Shown: positions 7,754-15,434, counted from the first letter of the stretch. The stretch: 21,120 bases of DNA from an uncultured Anaerolineae bacterium (GCA_903854805.1 CAINXK010000090.1:1-21120), one strand, 5' to 3'. Numbers and translations: made by a program. The notes: generated by a model from the sequence alone, not told the origin.

Positions 7754-8470
7754 ATGCCACATTTCCCTTTTCAACGTTTGCAAACAGACCTGGCGGTTTT
7801 GATCAAAAGCCTGCCCGCTGGTTCACGTCTGCCATCCGAACCAGTGCTTGCCAAACAACTCGGTGTTAGCCGCGCCACCCTGCGTGAAGCCATGCGCATG
7901 TTTGAAACCCAGGGCCTTATTCGCCGCCGCCAGGGCGCCGGGACTTTTGTAGTCGGCAAACCTCCAGTGATTGAGGGCGGTCTTGAAGTGCTCGAATCAA
8001 TGATGACCCTGGCCCGTCGCAACGGGTTGGATGTTGGCCCTGGTCCCGTTACAGTCGAGCAGACTATCGCAGACCTTGACACCGCCCAATCACTGGAAAT
8101 CAGCGAAGGCGCGCCTCTGATCCGCATTTCCCGTACTATGAGCGCCGATTCTCGTCCGGTGGCTTACCTCGTCGACACATTGCCGGCAGAAACATTGCAA
8201 CCAGGCGAATTGACCAATAAATTTGATGGTTCAGTGCTGGATTACCTGCTCTCTCGAGGTGATCCGCTGACTATTTCTTATACAAATATTACCGCCACCA
8301 ACGCCACATCTGAAGTCGCCAAAATGCTTGAAATTCAACGTGGCGACGTCTTGCTCCAATTTACAGCCCGATTGTTCACTGCATCGGGCAAGGTGGTGGA
8401 TTTTTCTTACAGCTACTTCCTGCCAGGCTATTTCAAGTTCCATATTGTGCGCCGGGTGGGGCCAGCTTAA
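7754..8470 (+). CDS. GntR-family transcriptional regulator with UTRA domain (HutC-like)
   Basis: The 238-residue regulator has an N-terminal winged helix-turn-helix (about 5-68) with the GntR signature SRLPSEPVLAKQLGVSRATL (24-43) and the wing RRRQGAGTFV. A C-terminal UTRA ligand-binding domain follows (about 90-230, including RTMSADSRPVAYLVDTLPAE). UTRA domains sense small metabolites and release DNA on binding. GGAG (7742-7745) precedes the ATG by eight bases. It lies 99 bases after adenine deaminase and before YgeY, inside the purine island, so a purine or urate breakdown intermediate is a plausible effector. The palindrome at 3495-3509 is a candidate target. No equally clear palindrome is seen directly upstream of this gene. 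Confidence 0.92.
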   Translation: MPHFPFQRLQTDLAVLIKSLPAGSRLPSEPVLAKQLGVSRATLREAMRMFETQGLIRRRQGAGTFVVGKPPVIEGGLEVLESMMTLARRNGLDVGPGPVTVEQTIADLDTAQSLEISEGAPLIRISRTMSADSRPVAYLVDTLPAETLQPGELTNKFDGSVLDYLLSRGDPLTISYTNITATNATSEVAKMLEIQRGDVLLQFTARLFTASGKVVDFSYSYFLPGYFKFHIVRRVGPA

Positions 8471-8488
8471 TCTTTTAAAGCCTAGATT

Positions 8489-8629
8489 TTGACCGATCTA
8501 TCGCCTGCCAGCATTGATGTTGGCAAAACTATCTTTATTGCTTCTCGCCAGGTCAAGGACGGGAAGATTGCGCCCAAATCTCCCCTCATCTGGGACGAAA
8601 TGGGTCGCACCCGGGATTTTTCGAGGTAA
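8489..8629 (+). CDS. possible 46-residue small protein or gene remnant
   Basis: Between the regulator and YgeY an open frame starts at TTG 8489 and ends with TAA at 8627-8629. Its sequence looks protein-like: VGKTIFIASRQVKDGKIAP, then SPLIWDEMGRTRDF. It is in the same frame as the regulator but separated from it by two stops (TAA 8468, TAG 8483). No good ribosome site or ATG is present, so it could be a tail fragment of a lost gene as well as a real small protein. I do not recognise a family. The YgeY gene begins 15 bases later. Confidence 0.35.
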   Translation: MTDLSPASIDVGKTIFIASRQVKDGKIAPKSPLIWDEMGRTRDFSR

Positions 8630-8644
8630 TCAAAGAGGCTAATA

Positions 8645-9838
8645 ATGAAAGTAAACGAAATTCAATCCAAGGTTGCTCAACACAAAGAAGACATCATCAA
8701 GTTTATGCGTGAGATCTGCGCAATTCCTTCGATGGAATCACAGATTGGCCCGGTTGGAGAACGCATCGCAGTCGAGATGCGCAAGCTCGGCTTCGATGAA
8801 GTACGTTTTGACAAAATGGGCAACATCATGGGACGCATCGGCTCTGGCAAGCGCGTCATCGTCTACGATTCACATATCGACACAGTCGGCGTCGGTGACC
8901 GGACCGAATGGCAGTGGGACCCCTTCGAAGGCAAAGTTGAAGATGGCGTCCTATACGCCCGCGGCGCCTGCGATGAAAAAGGCTCCACACCTGGGATGGT
9001 CTATGGGCTGGCTTTTGCCCGCGACCTGGGACTGCTCGAGGGTTGGACAGCTTATTACTTCGGCAATATGGAAGAATGGTGCGATGGCATTGCGCCAAAT
9101 ACATTTGTGGAAGTTGACCCCGGCATTCGCCCGGATTTCGTGGTGATCGGTGAGCCCACCAAGATGAATGTCTACCGTGGGCACAAAGGCCGCCTGGAAA
9201 TGAAGGTTACAGCCAAGGGCAAATCTGCGCATGCGGCTTCCAATCACCTGGGCGAAAACGCCATTTACAAACTGCTCCCAATAATCGCCGGCATCCGCGA
9301 TCTCGAACCTAAACTGGGTGACCATCCTTTCCTGGGCCATGGCAAGATCACGGTCAGCGATATGCACGTCCAGACACCCTCGATCAACGCTGTGCCCGAT
9401 GAAGCCATCATTTTCATCGACCGCCGCATGACATTTGGCGAAACCAAGGAAGCAGTTAAGCAGCAGGTCGAAGACTTGATCCCCGCAGAATTCAAGGATT
9501 CGGTCAAGGTTGAAGAAATGTTCTACGATGAGCCGTCTTATACCGGCTTTGTTTTCCCTGTCGACAAGTACTTCCCCGCCTGGGCTTATGAAGAAACCCA
9601 CCCACTCGTCGAAGCCGGACAGAAAGCCCGCGTTGCAATCGGTCTGAAAGATGTCCCCAGCGGCAAATGGAATTTCTCCACCAATGGCATTTACTGGGCT
9701 GGCAAAGCTAACATCCCATCCATCGGTTTCGGCCCTGGCGATGAAGAAACCGCCCACACCGTGCGCGACAGCGTCGATCTGGGTGACATGGTCAAAGCCA
9801 CCGAGTTTTACGCAATTCTGCCGTCCCTGATTCCTTAA
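8645..9838 (+). CDS. ygeY: YgeY-family M20 metallohydrolase (purine/urate degradation type)
   Basis: The 397-residue protein is an M20-family di-zinc amidohydrolase/peptidase of the YgeY group, named in databases as selenium-metabolism-linked hydrolase. Metal and catalytic residues are visible: H77 and D79 (YDSHIDTVG), D110 bridging (RGACDEKGS), the E143-E144 pair (MEEWCDG), E170 (VIGEPT) and the C-terminal H371 (ETAHTVRDS). The dimerisation or lid domain lies about 175-290. In E. coli and gut anaerobes ygeY sits with ygeW, ygeX, ssnA and xanthine dehydrogenase genes and is part of anaerobic purine/urate breakdown, probably hydrolysing a ureido or amide intermediate. The exact substrate is not readable from sequence. 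GAGG (8635-8638) precedes the ATG by six bases. Confidence 0.93.
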   Translation: MKVNEIQSKVAQHKEDIIKFMREICAIPSMESQIGPVGERIAVEMRKLGFDEVRFDKMGNIMGRIGSGKRVIVYDSHIDTVGVGDRTEWQWDPFEGKVEDGVLYARGACDEKGSTPGMVYGLAFARDLGLLEGWTAYYFGNMEEWCDGIAPNTFVEVDPGIRPDFVVIGEPTKMNVYRGHKGRLEMKVTAKGKSAHAASNHLGENAIYKLLPIIAGIRDLEPKLGDHPFLGHGKITVSDMHVQTPSINAVPDEAIIFIDRRMTFGETKEAVKQQVEDLIPAEFKDSVKVEEMFYDEPSYTGFVFPVDKYFPAWAYEETHPLVEAGQKARVAIGLKDVPSGKWNFSTNGIYWAGKANIPSIGFGPGDEETAHTVRDSVDLGDMVKATEFYAILPSLIP

Positions 9839-9859
9839 TAATATTGGCAGGCAGCGCTC

Positions 9860-10378
9860 ATGAAGACCATTGAAATCCGCCGCCACTCCATACGCGCCCA
9901 GGATGGCAAGCTTACCCAGCAAGGCGTCACACTGGCGCGCATGCTCGGTGAAAAAATGGGCCGTTTCAACCGTGTCGTCACCAGCCCGCTGCCGCGGGCC
10001 ATCCAGACGGCGGTTGCAATGGGTTTTGCCGTGGATGCAACCGCTGAATTACTGGCTGGCACCGAGATGGGTATTCAACTTGAATGCCCCTTTGGCTCCA
10101 GCTTCAGCGAATATGCGCAGGCTGCCCGTAAAAAAAACAGCCCAGACTGGCAATATGCCCGTGCCCTGGCGGATTTCTATCATAAACTGGTTGATGCCCT
10201 TCCCGATCATGGGTCAGCCCTGGTGATTAATCATAGCGGTGTGGTTGAAATGAGCGCTGCAGCCTGTCTGCCAAAAGACAACCTGGACTTTTTGGGCGAC
10301 TACGTCTTGTACTGCGAAGGCGTCCGGCTTTCCTGGGATAACGGTGCCTTTACCAGCGCCGAAATAATCCGAGTTTAA
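9860..10378 (+). CDS. histidine phosphatase superfamily protein
   Basis: The 172-residue protein has the phosphoglycerate-mutase/SixA-type fold signature. These are the nucleophile H9 in IRRHSIR, R46 in TSPLPRAIQTA and the second histidine H125 in INHSGVVE. The usual RHG motif reads RHS here, a modest departure. Such enzymes dephosphorylate small metabolites, sugars, nucleotides or phosphohistidine proteins; the substrate here is unknown. It begins 21 bases after YgeY with only a poor ribosome site (GGCAGG, 9846-9851) and precedes YgeW by 128 bases. It is not a standard partner in purine clusters. A clean-up role on a phosphorylated intermediate of the pathway is possible but unproven. Confidence 0.82.
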   Translation: MKTIEIRRHSIRAQDGKLTQQGVTLARMLGEKMGRFNRVVTSPLPRAIQTAVAMGFAVDATAELLAGTEMGIQLECPFGSSFSEYAQAARKKNSPDWQYARALADFYHKLVDALPDHGSALVINHSGVVEMSAAACLPKDNLDFLGDYVLYCEGVRLSWDNGAFTSAEIIRV

Positions 10379-10506
10379 TCTTTGCTCGCTACCTATCTTA
10401 GCCTGCAACGTCTAAATCTATTCTCTCCACAAACACTAGCCAGCTGACTAACTGGCAGGCTAGACAACAAGTTGACCAAAAACTGACAAAATAAGGAGAT
10501 CCAAAC
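10379..10506 (+). promoter_or_regulatory. leader of the ygeW-carbamate kinase pair
   Basis: This 128-base gap holds an imperfect hairpin (TAGCCAG at 10437-10443 against CTGG-CA-GGCTA at 10452-10462). Just after it comes AGACAACAAGTTGACC (10462-10477), which shares the AGACAAC half of the palindrome at 3495-3509. A strong ribosome site AAGGAG (10493-10498) precedes the ygeW ATG by eight bases. I see no convincing -35/-10 pair. A separate promoter or operator is possible but not shown. Confidence 0.3.
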
Positions 10507-11496
10507 ATGCAAACAAATTTCCGCGGTCGTGACTTTATTGGCGACCTTGACTTCACCAAAGAAGAAGTCGAAACCGTACTAGAGGTAGCTTGGGACCTCA
10601 AACGCAAACGCGCCCTGGGCGAACCGCACCCCTACCTGCGCGATAAGGTTCTGGCGATGCTGTTCTTCTTCTCATCCACCCGCACCCGCGGCTCTTTCGA
10701 AGCCGGCATGGCCCAGCTCGGCGGACACGGCGCATTCATCGATAGCAACACCACCCAGATCTCCCACGGTGACACCCCTGTCGAGATTGGAGAAATCTTT
10801 GGGCGCTACTTCGACGGCATCGCCATCCGCCACTGCGATTTTGGCGATGGCAACCGCTACTTGAATGCTGTAGCCAAAAACAGCCGCACCCCGGTGCTGA
10901 ACATGCAGTGCGACATCTACCATCCCTTCCAATGCCTGGCCGATCTGATGACCATCATGGAAAAGAAGGGCAAAGACCTGCGCAAGAAAAAGATCGTAGT
11001 CTCCTGGGCCTACGCCGCTTCCTACCTCAAACCCATCTCCGTGCCCCAATCGCTGATCCTGCAGATGCCGCGTTTTGGCATGGATGTAACCCTGGCCTAC
11101 CCGCCCGAATTCCCGCTCATGCCCGAAATCGTCGAACAGGCTAAAGAACAAGCCCGCCTGGCCGGCACCAACTTCGAGATCATTGACACCAAGGACGGCA
11201 TGACCGAAGCTTGCGTGGATGCGGATGTCATCTATGCCAAGTCCTGGGGTCCGCTCTTGACCACCACAGACAAAGTTGAAGGCAAAAAACTCCAGGATAT
11301 GTACAAGAACTGGCTGATGGATGATGCCAAATTGAAAGTTGCCAAACCCGGTGCCATTTACATGCACCCACTGCCTGCCGACCGTGATGTCGAAGTGACC
11401 AGCAGCGTCCTTGATGGCCCGCAATCGGTTGTCTTTGACGAAGCTGAGAACCGCCTGCATGCTCAAAAAGCCGTCATGGCTTTAACCATGGCCTAG
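10507..11496 (+). CDS. ygeW: YgeW-type knotted carbamoyltransferase
   Basis: The 329-residue enzyme belongs to the aspartate/ornithine carbamoyltransferase superfamily. The carbamoyl-phosphate loop is FSSTRTRGSFEAG (55-67), the second phosphate-binding motif is HPFQ (139-142), and HPLPADRDVEV (287-297) closes the active site. The sequence HGAFIDSNTTQISHGDTPVE and the unusual KSWGPL (245-250) fit the YgeW group of knotted transcarbamylases rather than ATCase or OTCase. As I recall, the E. coli protein is longer. Together with carbamate kinase, 10 bases downstream, it most likely works catabolically, splitting a carbamoylated (ureido) purine-breakdown product with phosphate to give carbamoyl phosphate. 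The true substrate is not visible in the sequence. Confidence 0.92.
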   Translation: MQTNFRGRDFIGDLDFTKEEVETVLEVAWDLKRKRALGEPHPYLRDKVLAMLFFFSSTRTRGSFEAGMAQLGGHGAFIDSNTTQISHGDTPVEIGEIFGRYFDGIAIRHCDFGDGNRYLNAVAKNSRTPVLNMQCDIYHPFQCLADLMTIMEKKGKDLRKKKIVVSWAYAASYLKPISVPQSLILQMPRFGMDVTLAYPPEFPLMPEIVEQAKEQARLAGTNFEIIDTKDGMTEACVDADVIYAKSWGPLLTTTDKVEGKKLQDMYKNWLMDDAKLKVAKPGAIYMHPLPADRDVEVTSSVLDGPQSVVFDEAENRLHAQKAVMALTMA

Positions 11497-11506
11497 GAGA
11501 TAATCT

Positions 11507-12469
11507 ATGGCGCGTAAGAAACTCGCAGTGATCGCAATCGGTGGAAACTCCCTGATTGTCGACGAGCGGAATGTCAGTGTTGAAGCCCAGTATGTGGCAG
11601 CCAAAGAAACTGCCATGCATATCGCCGATATGATCGAGCAAGGCTGGGAAGTTGCCATTGGTCATGGCAATGGGCCGCAGGTTGGTTTCATCCTGCGCCG
11701 CTCTGAGATCGCCCACAAAACTGAAGGCATGCACGAAGTTCCCCTGGATGTCTGCGGCGCAGATAGCCAGGGGGCAATTGGCTATGCCCTGCAGCAGAAC
11801 CTTCAGAACATCCTCTACCAGCGCGGCATCAAGAAAAAGGTGGTAACAGTCATCACCCAGACGCTGGTGGATATAAATGACCCGGCCTTCCAAAAACCAA
11901 CCAAACCAATTGGTGGGTTCATGTCGAAGGAAGAAGCTGATCGCCGGCAACGTGAACAGGGTTGGACAGTGGTTGAAGATGCCGGGCGCGGATACAGGCG
12001 CGTGGTGGCTTCGCCTTTGCCCAAGGAAATCGTTGAACTCGAAACGGTTGAAACCCTGCTCGAAAAAGGCATTGTCACCATCACAGTCGGCGGCGGTGGT
12101 ATCCCGGTAATTGATCCCGGCACCGGCAATTACGAAGGCACCTCAGCCGTGATCGACAAGGACTATGCATCTTCCCTGCTGGCCCGCAACATCAAAGCCG
12201 ATCTGTTTGTTATCTCCACCGCCGTTGAAAAGGTTGCGATTAACTTCGGCAAACCCGATCAGAAGTGGCTGGACAAACTGACACTCTCTGAAGCCAAAGC
12301 CTACCTGGCTGAAGGCATCCATTTTGCCAAGGGCTCCATGGCCCCCAAGGTCCAGGCCATCATCTGGTTCCTGGAAGCCAATCCCCAAGGCGAAGCCCTG
12401 ATCACCAATCCCGCCAACATCGGGCGCGCCCTCAAGGGCGAAACTGGCACCTGGATCGTGCAAGACTGA
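11507..12469 (+). CDS. arcC: carbamate kinase
   Basis: The 320-residue enzyme belongs to the amino-acid-kinase family and interconverts carbamoyl phosphate + ADP with carbamate + ATP. Signature segments are GGNSL (12-16), GHGNGPQVG (52-60), PTKPIGGFM (131-139), GGGGIPV (195-201), VIDKDYAS (215-222) and GSMAPKVQA (276-284, K281). The length is typical. AGGAG (11495-11499), overlapping the ygeW stop, precedes the ATG by seven bases, so the two are surely co-transcribed. In this setting the ATP-forming direction is expected, as in fermentative purine or allantoin breakdown. The symbol arcC is by family; yqeA would be the E. coli cluster counterpart. No arginine deiminase gene is nearby. Confidence 0.96.
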   Translation: MARKKLAVIAIGGNSLIVDERNVSVEAQYVAAKETAMHIADMIEQGWEVAIGHGNGPQVGFILRRSEIAHKTEGMHEVPLDVCGADSQGAIGYALQQNLQNILYQRGIKKKVVTVITQTLVDINDPAFQKPTKPIGGFMSKEEADRRQREQGWTVVEDAGRGYRRVVASPLPKEIVELETVETLLEKGIVTITVGGGGIPVIDPGTGNYEGTSAVIDKDYASSLLARNIKADLFVISTAVEKVAINFGKPDQKWLDKLTLSEAKAYLAEGIHFAKGSMAPKVQAIIWFLEANPQGEALITNPANIGRALKGETGTWIVQD

Positions 12470-12510
12470 TCCAAACCGGTTTATTACCAGGGTTAAAACA
12501 AACCACCACT

Positions 12511-12546
12511 GGGGCTGTCTGATAATCAGACAGCCCCTTATTTTTT
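12511..12546 (+). terminator. strong Rho-independent terminator ending the purine island
   Basis: A perfect 13-1-13 inverted repeat (12511-12523 and 12525-12537, starting GGGGCTGTCTGAT) is followed at once by TTATTTTTT. It lies 41 bases after the carbamate kinase stop and marks the end of the island. From here to 12735 I see no gene: the frame starting at 12545 lacks coding character and overlaps the next gene. Confidence 0.95.
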
Positions 12547-12735
12547 GGAATGTCTAATTAAATGCCGGTTTCAAGATCAACCTGGGCTGTTTTATTCAAG
12601 CTGGCTGCTCTGCCAGATTGCCCGAATCCTGGATGAACACCCCGCAGGAAGACAGAATAATATTTTTATGCCACCATCACCCCCGAATATTCTCTCAAAA
12701 CCGGGCCAAATCCCTGCATCCAATCCATTAATTCT

Positions 12736-12763
12736 TTCACCTGTTCTTATAACCGACTATAAT
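12736..12763 (+). promoter_or_regulatory. promoter of the deacetylase gene, near-leaderless
   Basis: TTCACC (12736-12741) and a perfect TATAAT (12758-12763) are 16 bases apart. Transcription would start near 12770, only about four bases before the ATG at 12774. No Shine-Dalgarno sequence precedes that ATG. Confidence 0.5.
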
Positions 12764-12773
12764 TCACTGGCTT

Positions 12774-13628
12774 ATGCTCCCATCACCCCGGATTTTACTC
12801 AGCATCGACTACGAACCCTGGTTTGCCCTGACGCGTCGCTACGACCACCTCAGCGGAACTGCGCAACGCCGCGCCCTGGACGATGGTTTTTGCATCCAGG
12901 CCATCGACCCAATCCTGGATATGCTCGGTACAGCCCGGGCCAGCATTTACCTGGTGGGCGAAATCGCGGACTGGTACCCGCAAATCCCCGAAAAAATCAC
13001 GTCAGGTGGCCATGAACTGGGTCTGCACTGCCAGTTTCACCGGCCGTTGGTGGACCCAGCCGAGTTGGAACGCGACCTGCACGCTTCTGCCGCCTGGCGC
13101 GCACAGTACCAGGTGCGCGGATATCGCGCTCCCATGGTAGGCATTCATGAAGATGCCTACGCTTTGTTAGCCCAAAACGGCTTTTCTTATAGTTCATCGA
13201 TTTACGCTCCAGCTGGAACCTTGCTTCAAAAAGGGTCCGTCTGGGAACTACCCGTCAGCAGCCTGGCACTGCGCGGCCCTTCCAAAGACCTGCTCGCCCC
13301 GCGTGAATTTTCGACCGGCTTATTGCTGGGAGGTGAAGTACCCTATGGCTCCAGCTTCATGATCGGTCTGATGCCCGGAACCATCCTGCGCATACTGGAA
13401 AGAGAGCTGCGTGCCGGCCTTAGCCCGGTCATCATCATGCACCCTTACGAACTTTTCCGCCCGACTGCCTTTCTACGCCGCATGGCATCGGATCTCTTAT
13501 CCCATCCACTCTTGTTCCCCTTTACTCTAAATAAATCTAACTTTTTAAAGACCCTGCTAAAGAACTTTCCAGTATCCCCTCTAGGAACTTATCTGGACGA
13601 AACGCTAAGCTCAAGCGGTGCCACATGA
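12774..13628 (+). CDS. polysaccharide deacetylase-like protein (NodB-fold)
   Basis: The 284-residue protein resembles the polysaccharide deacetylases found with FemAB-like proteins in exopolysaccharide loci. Motif 1 is SIDYEPW (D12, E14), where family members usually read SxDVEDW, so the second acidic metal-binding position is Pro15 here. Motif 2 is GHELGLHCQFH with the HxxxH pair H85/H89. Motif 3 is RGYRAP (115-120). A late IMHPYEL matches the usual HPWE segment. No signal peptide is visible, so it may act in the cytosol on a lipid-linked or nucleotide sugar. The start lacks a ribosome site but lies just after a promoter. The stop overlaps the next start (ATGA), which implies translational coupling. 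It could be an inactive homologue if Pro15 prevents metal binding. Confidence 0.75.
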   Translation: MLPSPRILLSIDYEPWFALTRRYDHLSGTAQRRALDDGFCIQAIDPILDMLGTARASIYLVGEIADWYPQIPEKITSGGHELGLHCQFHRPLVDPAELERDLHASAAWRAQYQVRGYRAPMVGIHEDAYALLAQNGFSYSSSIYAPAGTLLQKGSVWELPVSSLALRGPSKDLLAPREFSTGLLLGGEVPYGSSFMIGLMPGTILRILERELRAGLSPVIIMHPYELFRPTAFLRRMASDLLSHPLLFPFTLNKSNFLKTLLKNFPVSPLGTYLDETLSSSGAT

Positions 13629-14698
13629 TTGAAGATTTACCCGCAGAAACACGCCTGCGCCGCCTGGCGCAAGACGAACCTGCCAACTGGCCCACCTCCC
13701 TGACCGGTCCGGCGACCTTCACATCGCTTGATTCTTGGTCGCATGTAGTCCAACGCCTGTACCATTACCCCGTATTCCGGTTTGAGACCGAAGTCGAGGG
13801 CCTGGTAACCGGCATACTGGCCTTGACCCACGTCAGGCACCCAATCTTCGGTAATTACCTGACCACCGCACCTTTTGGCTCATACGGCGGCTTTGCCTGC
13901 TCTGCGCCAGGTGCGCGCGACCTGCTTCTGGCCGAAGCCCGCCTATTGGCAGCGGAATTGGGCGTGGAATATGTCAATATCCGTTGGTCCGGCACCGGTG
14001 AAACAAACGATCCTGCACCAGCAGGCTGGCTGCAGCAGCCCGTCTACGCTACCTACCGGCTCGACCTGGACCCCAACCCGGAAGCATTGATGCCATTATT
14101 TAGCTCAGACCATCGCAACCACATCCGTAAGTCGTGTAAAAAAGGTTTTATCATAAAATTCGGTCATCTCGATCTGTTGGATGATGCCTATGAAGCCCTG
14201 GCCCGCTCCATGCAGGAACTTGGCTCGCCCTATCACGCCAAAGCCTACCTGCACGCGCTGGCCGAATCGTTGGGGGAAACGCTTGAGTTTGCAGTAGTTT
14301 ACACGCCGGATGGAAAACTGGCTGGCGCGGGCGTTTTCATCCTTTCACAGCCCGATAAAGTGGCAACAAATTTGCACGCCAACATCCTGCGCAATTACCG
14401 TTCAGATTATGCCGGTGAATATCTTTACTGGACGGTGATCGAGCGTTACTGCCAGAAAGGCTACCAGGTTTTCGACATGGGTCGCAGCCTGCTCGGTTCT
14501 GGCAACGAAACTTTTAAAATGAAGTGGCGCCCACGCAAGGAGATGCTATCTTACTGGTATGCCATCAAACCTGGTGCAGAACTTCCCGCCCTTAACCAGA
14601 AAAATCCCAAATTCGCACTGGCGATCGCGATCTGGAAACGCCTGCCGGCCTTTATCGTGCGCCCGTTGGGCCCTTTCCTGATCCGCGGACTGGCCTGA
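13625..14698 (+). CDS. FemAB-like / GNAT-fold acyltransferase
   Basis: The 357-residue protein looks like a double-GNAT FemAB/BioF2-type acyltransferase. It has the HRNHIRKSCKKG segment (163-174), typical of the start of the second domain, and FDMGRSLLGSGNETFKMKW (283-301), typical of its C-terminal core. Relatives transfer amino acids or acyl groups to peptidoglycan or surface polysaccharide precursors, and a subgroup accompanies deacetylases in PEP-CTERM/XrtA exopolysaccharide loci. The ATG overlaps the deacetylase stop by four bases, so the pair is translated together. No signal peptide or membrane helix is evident apart from a mildly hydrophobic tail. The donor and acceptor are unknown. 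Confidence 0.72.
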   Translation: MIEDLPAETRLRRLAQDEPANWPTSLTGPATFTSLDSWSHVVQRLYHYPVFRFETEVEGLVTGILALTHVRHPIFGNYLTTAPFGSYGGFACSAPGARDLLLAEARLLAAELGVEYVNIRWSGTGETNDPAPAGWLQQPVYATYRLDLDPNPEALMPLFSSDHRNHIRKSCKKGFIIKFGHLDLLDDAYEALARSMQELGSPYHAKAYLHALAESLGETLEFAVVYTPDGKLAGAGVFILSQPDKVATNLHANILRNYRSDYAGEYLYWTVIERYCQKGYQVFDMGRSLLGSGNETFKMKWRPRKEMLSYWYAIKPGAELPALNQKNPKFALAIAIWKRLPAFIVRPLGPFLIRGLA

Positions 14699-14708
14699 AC
14701 GCTCAAGC

Positions 14709-15314
14709 ATGGATAACAAGCTCACACCCCTCTCCGGGCTGGATGCAGCTGGCTTGCAGCAACTTGCCGACCTGCACTGTGCCGTCATGCAAACCCTGCT
14801 ATCCGAGCTGGGCGCGCCGATAGTATTACGTTATTATCAGCTGGCGCAAAGCAATACATCTGCGCTGGGCCTGTGCACGGTTTCAAACCTCGGAACGATC
14901 ACTGGCTGGGCCATGGGCTCCCCGCAGCCTGCCGCACTGAATGCCAGTCTGCGCCAGCCAGTGGGTTGGTTCATCGGGCGAATCCTGAAGCTGGCTTTCT
15001 CCCGTCCAGGCGTCTTGATCAGTCTATTGCGATCGCTGCTCTCAAGTTCGGACCCCAACCGGCTCAGTCCTGGGCAGATCGAGCTGACCTATATTGGCGT
15101 GGCACCGGAGGCCCAGGGCCACGGTCTGGGCAAAACCCTGCTGGAAGCTTTTTGCGAATCCGCGCGCCAGGCTGGTTACACATCCATCGCCCTGAGTGTC
15201 GAAACCGACAACCTGGTCGCCATTCAACTTTACGGCCGAGCCGGATTTAAGATCGCCAAAACCTTTCACGAAGGAAACTTTGAACGCCACCGCATGGAGC
15301 TGTCCCTGGCTTAA
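14709..15314 (+). CDS. GNAT-family N-acetyltransferase
   Basis: The 201-residue protein carries the acetyl-CoA-binding motif A, ELTYIGVAPEAQGHGLGKTL (125-144), followed by motif B with VETDNLVAIQLYGRAGF (164-180), as in RimI-like GNATs. The N-terminal half contains an insertion (about 75-120) with hydrophobic stretches, so the acceptor may be membrane- or lipid-linked. It starts 10 bases after the FemAB-like gene, without a clear ribosome site, and is probably in the same transcript. The substrate is unknown. A modification of the same glycan is suggested by context only. Confidence 0.85.
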   Translation: MDNKLTPLSGLDAAGLQQLADLHCAVMQTLLSELGAPIVLRYYQLAQSNTSALGLCTVSNLGTITGWAMGSPQPAALNASLRQPVGWFIGRILKLAFSRPGVLISLLRSLLSSSDPNRLSPGQIELTYIGVAPEAQGHGLGKTLLEAFCESARQAGYTSIALSVETDNLVAIQLYGRAGFKIAKTFHEGNFERHRMELSLA

Positions 15315-15395
15315 TAAGATGATCCTGCTGCTTATTCGCAAACACATTGCAAAAATCGCCAACATGGTCCGGAGCAGACCTGTATTATTATTTTC

Positions 15396-15432
15396 AATTC
15401 GGATTGATCCGAATTTTGGTTTTTCTTTTTTT
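15396..15432 (+). terminator. Rho-independent terminator after the GNAT gene
   Basis: AATTCGGA (15396-15403) pairs with TCCGAATT (15408-15415) around a TTGA loop, followed by a T-rich run to 15432. The stem is AT-rich at its base, but the T tract is long. It separates the deacetylase-FemAB-GNAT unit from the lipoprotein gene. Confidence 0.65.
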
Positions 15433-15434
15433 CG

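Noticed and set aside
8951..9922. Long minus-strand open frame (323 residues) opposite ygeY
   Set aside because: It lies wholly antisense to a well-supported gene, has no recognisable motifs and reflects codon bias of the sense strand.
10672..11466. Minus-strand frame of 264 residues opposite ygeW
   Set aside because: Antisense shadow without motifs or a ribosome site.
12545..13015. Plus-strand frame of 156 residues after the island terminator
   Set aside because: Begins in the terminator T tract, is low in coding character and overlaps the start of the deacetylase in another frame.
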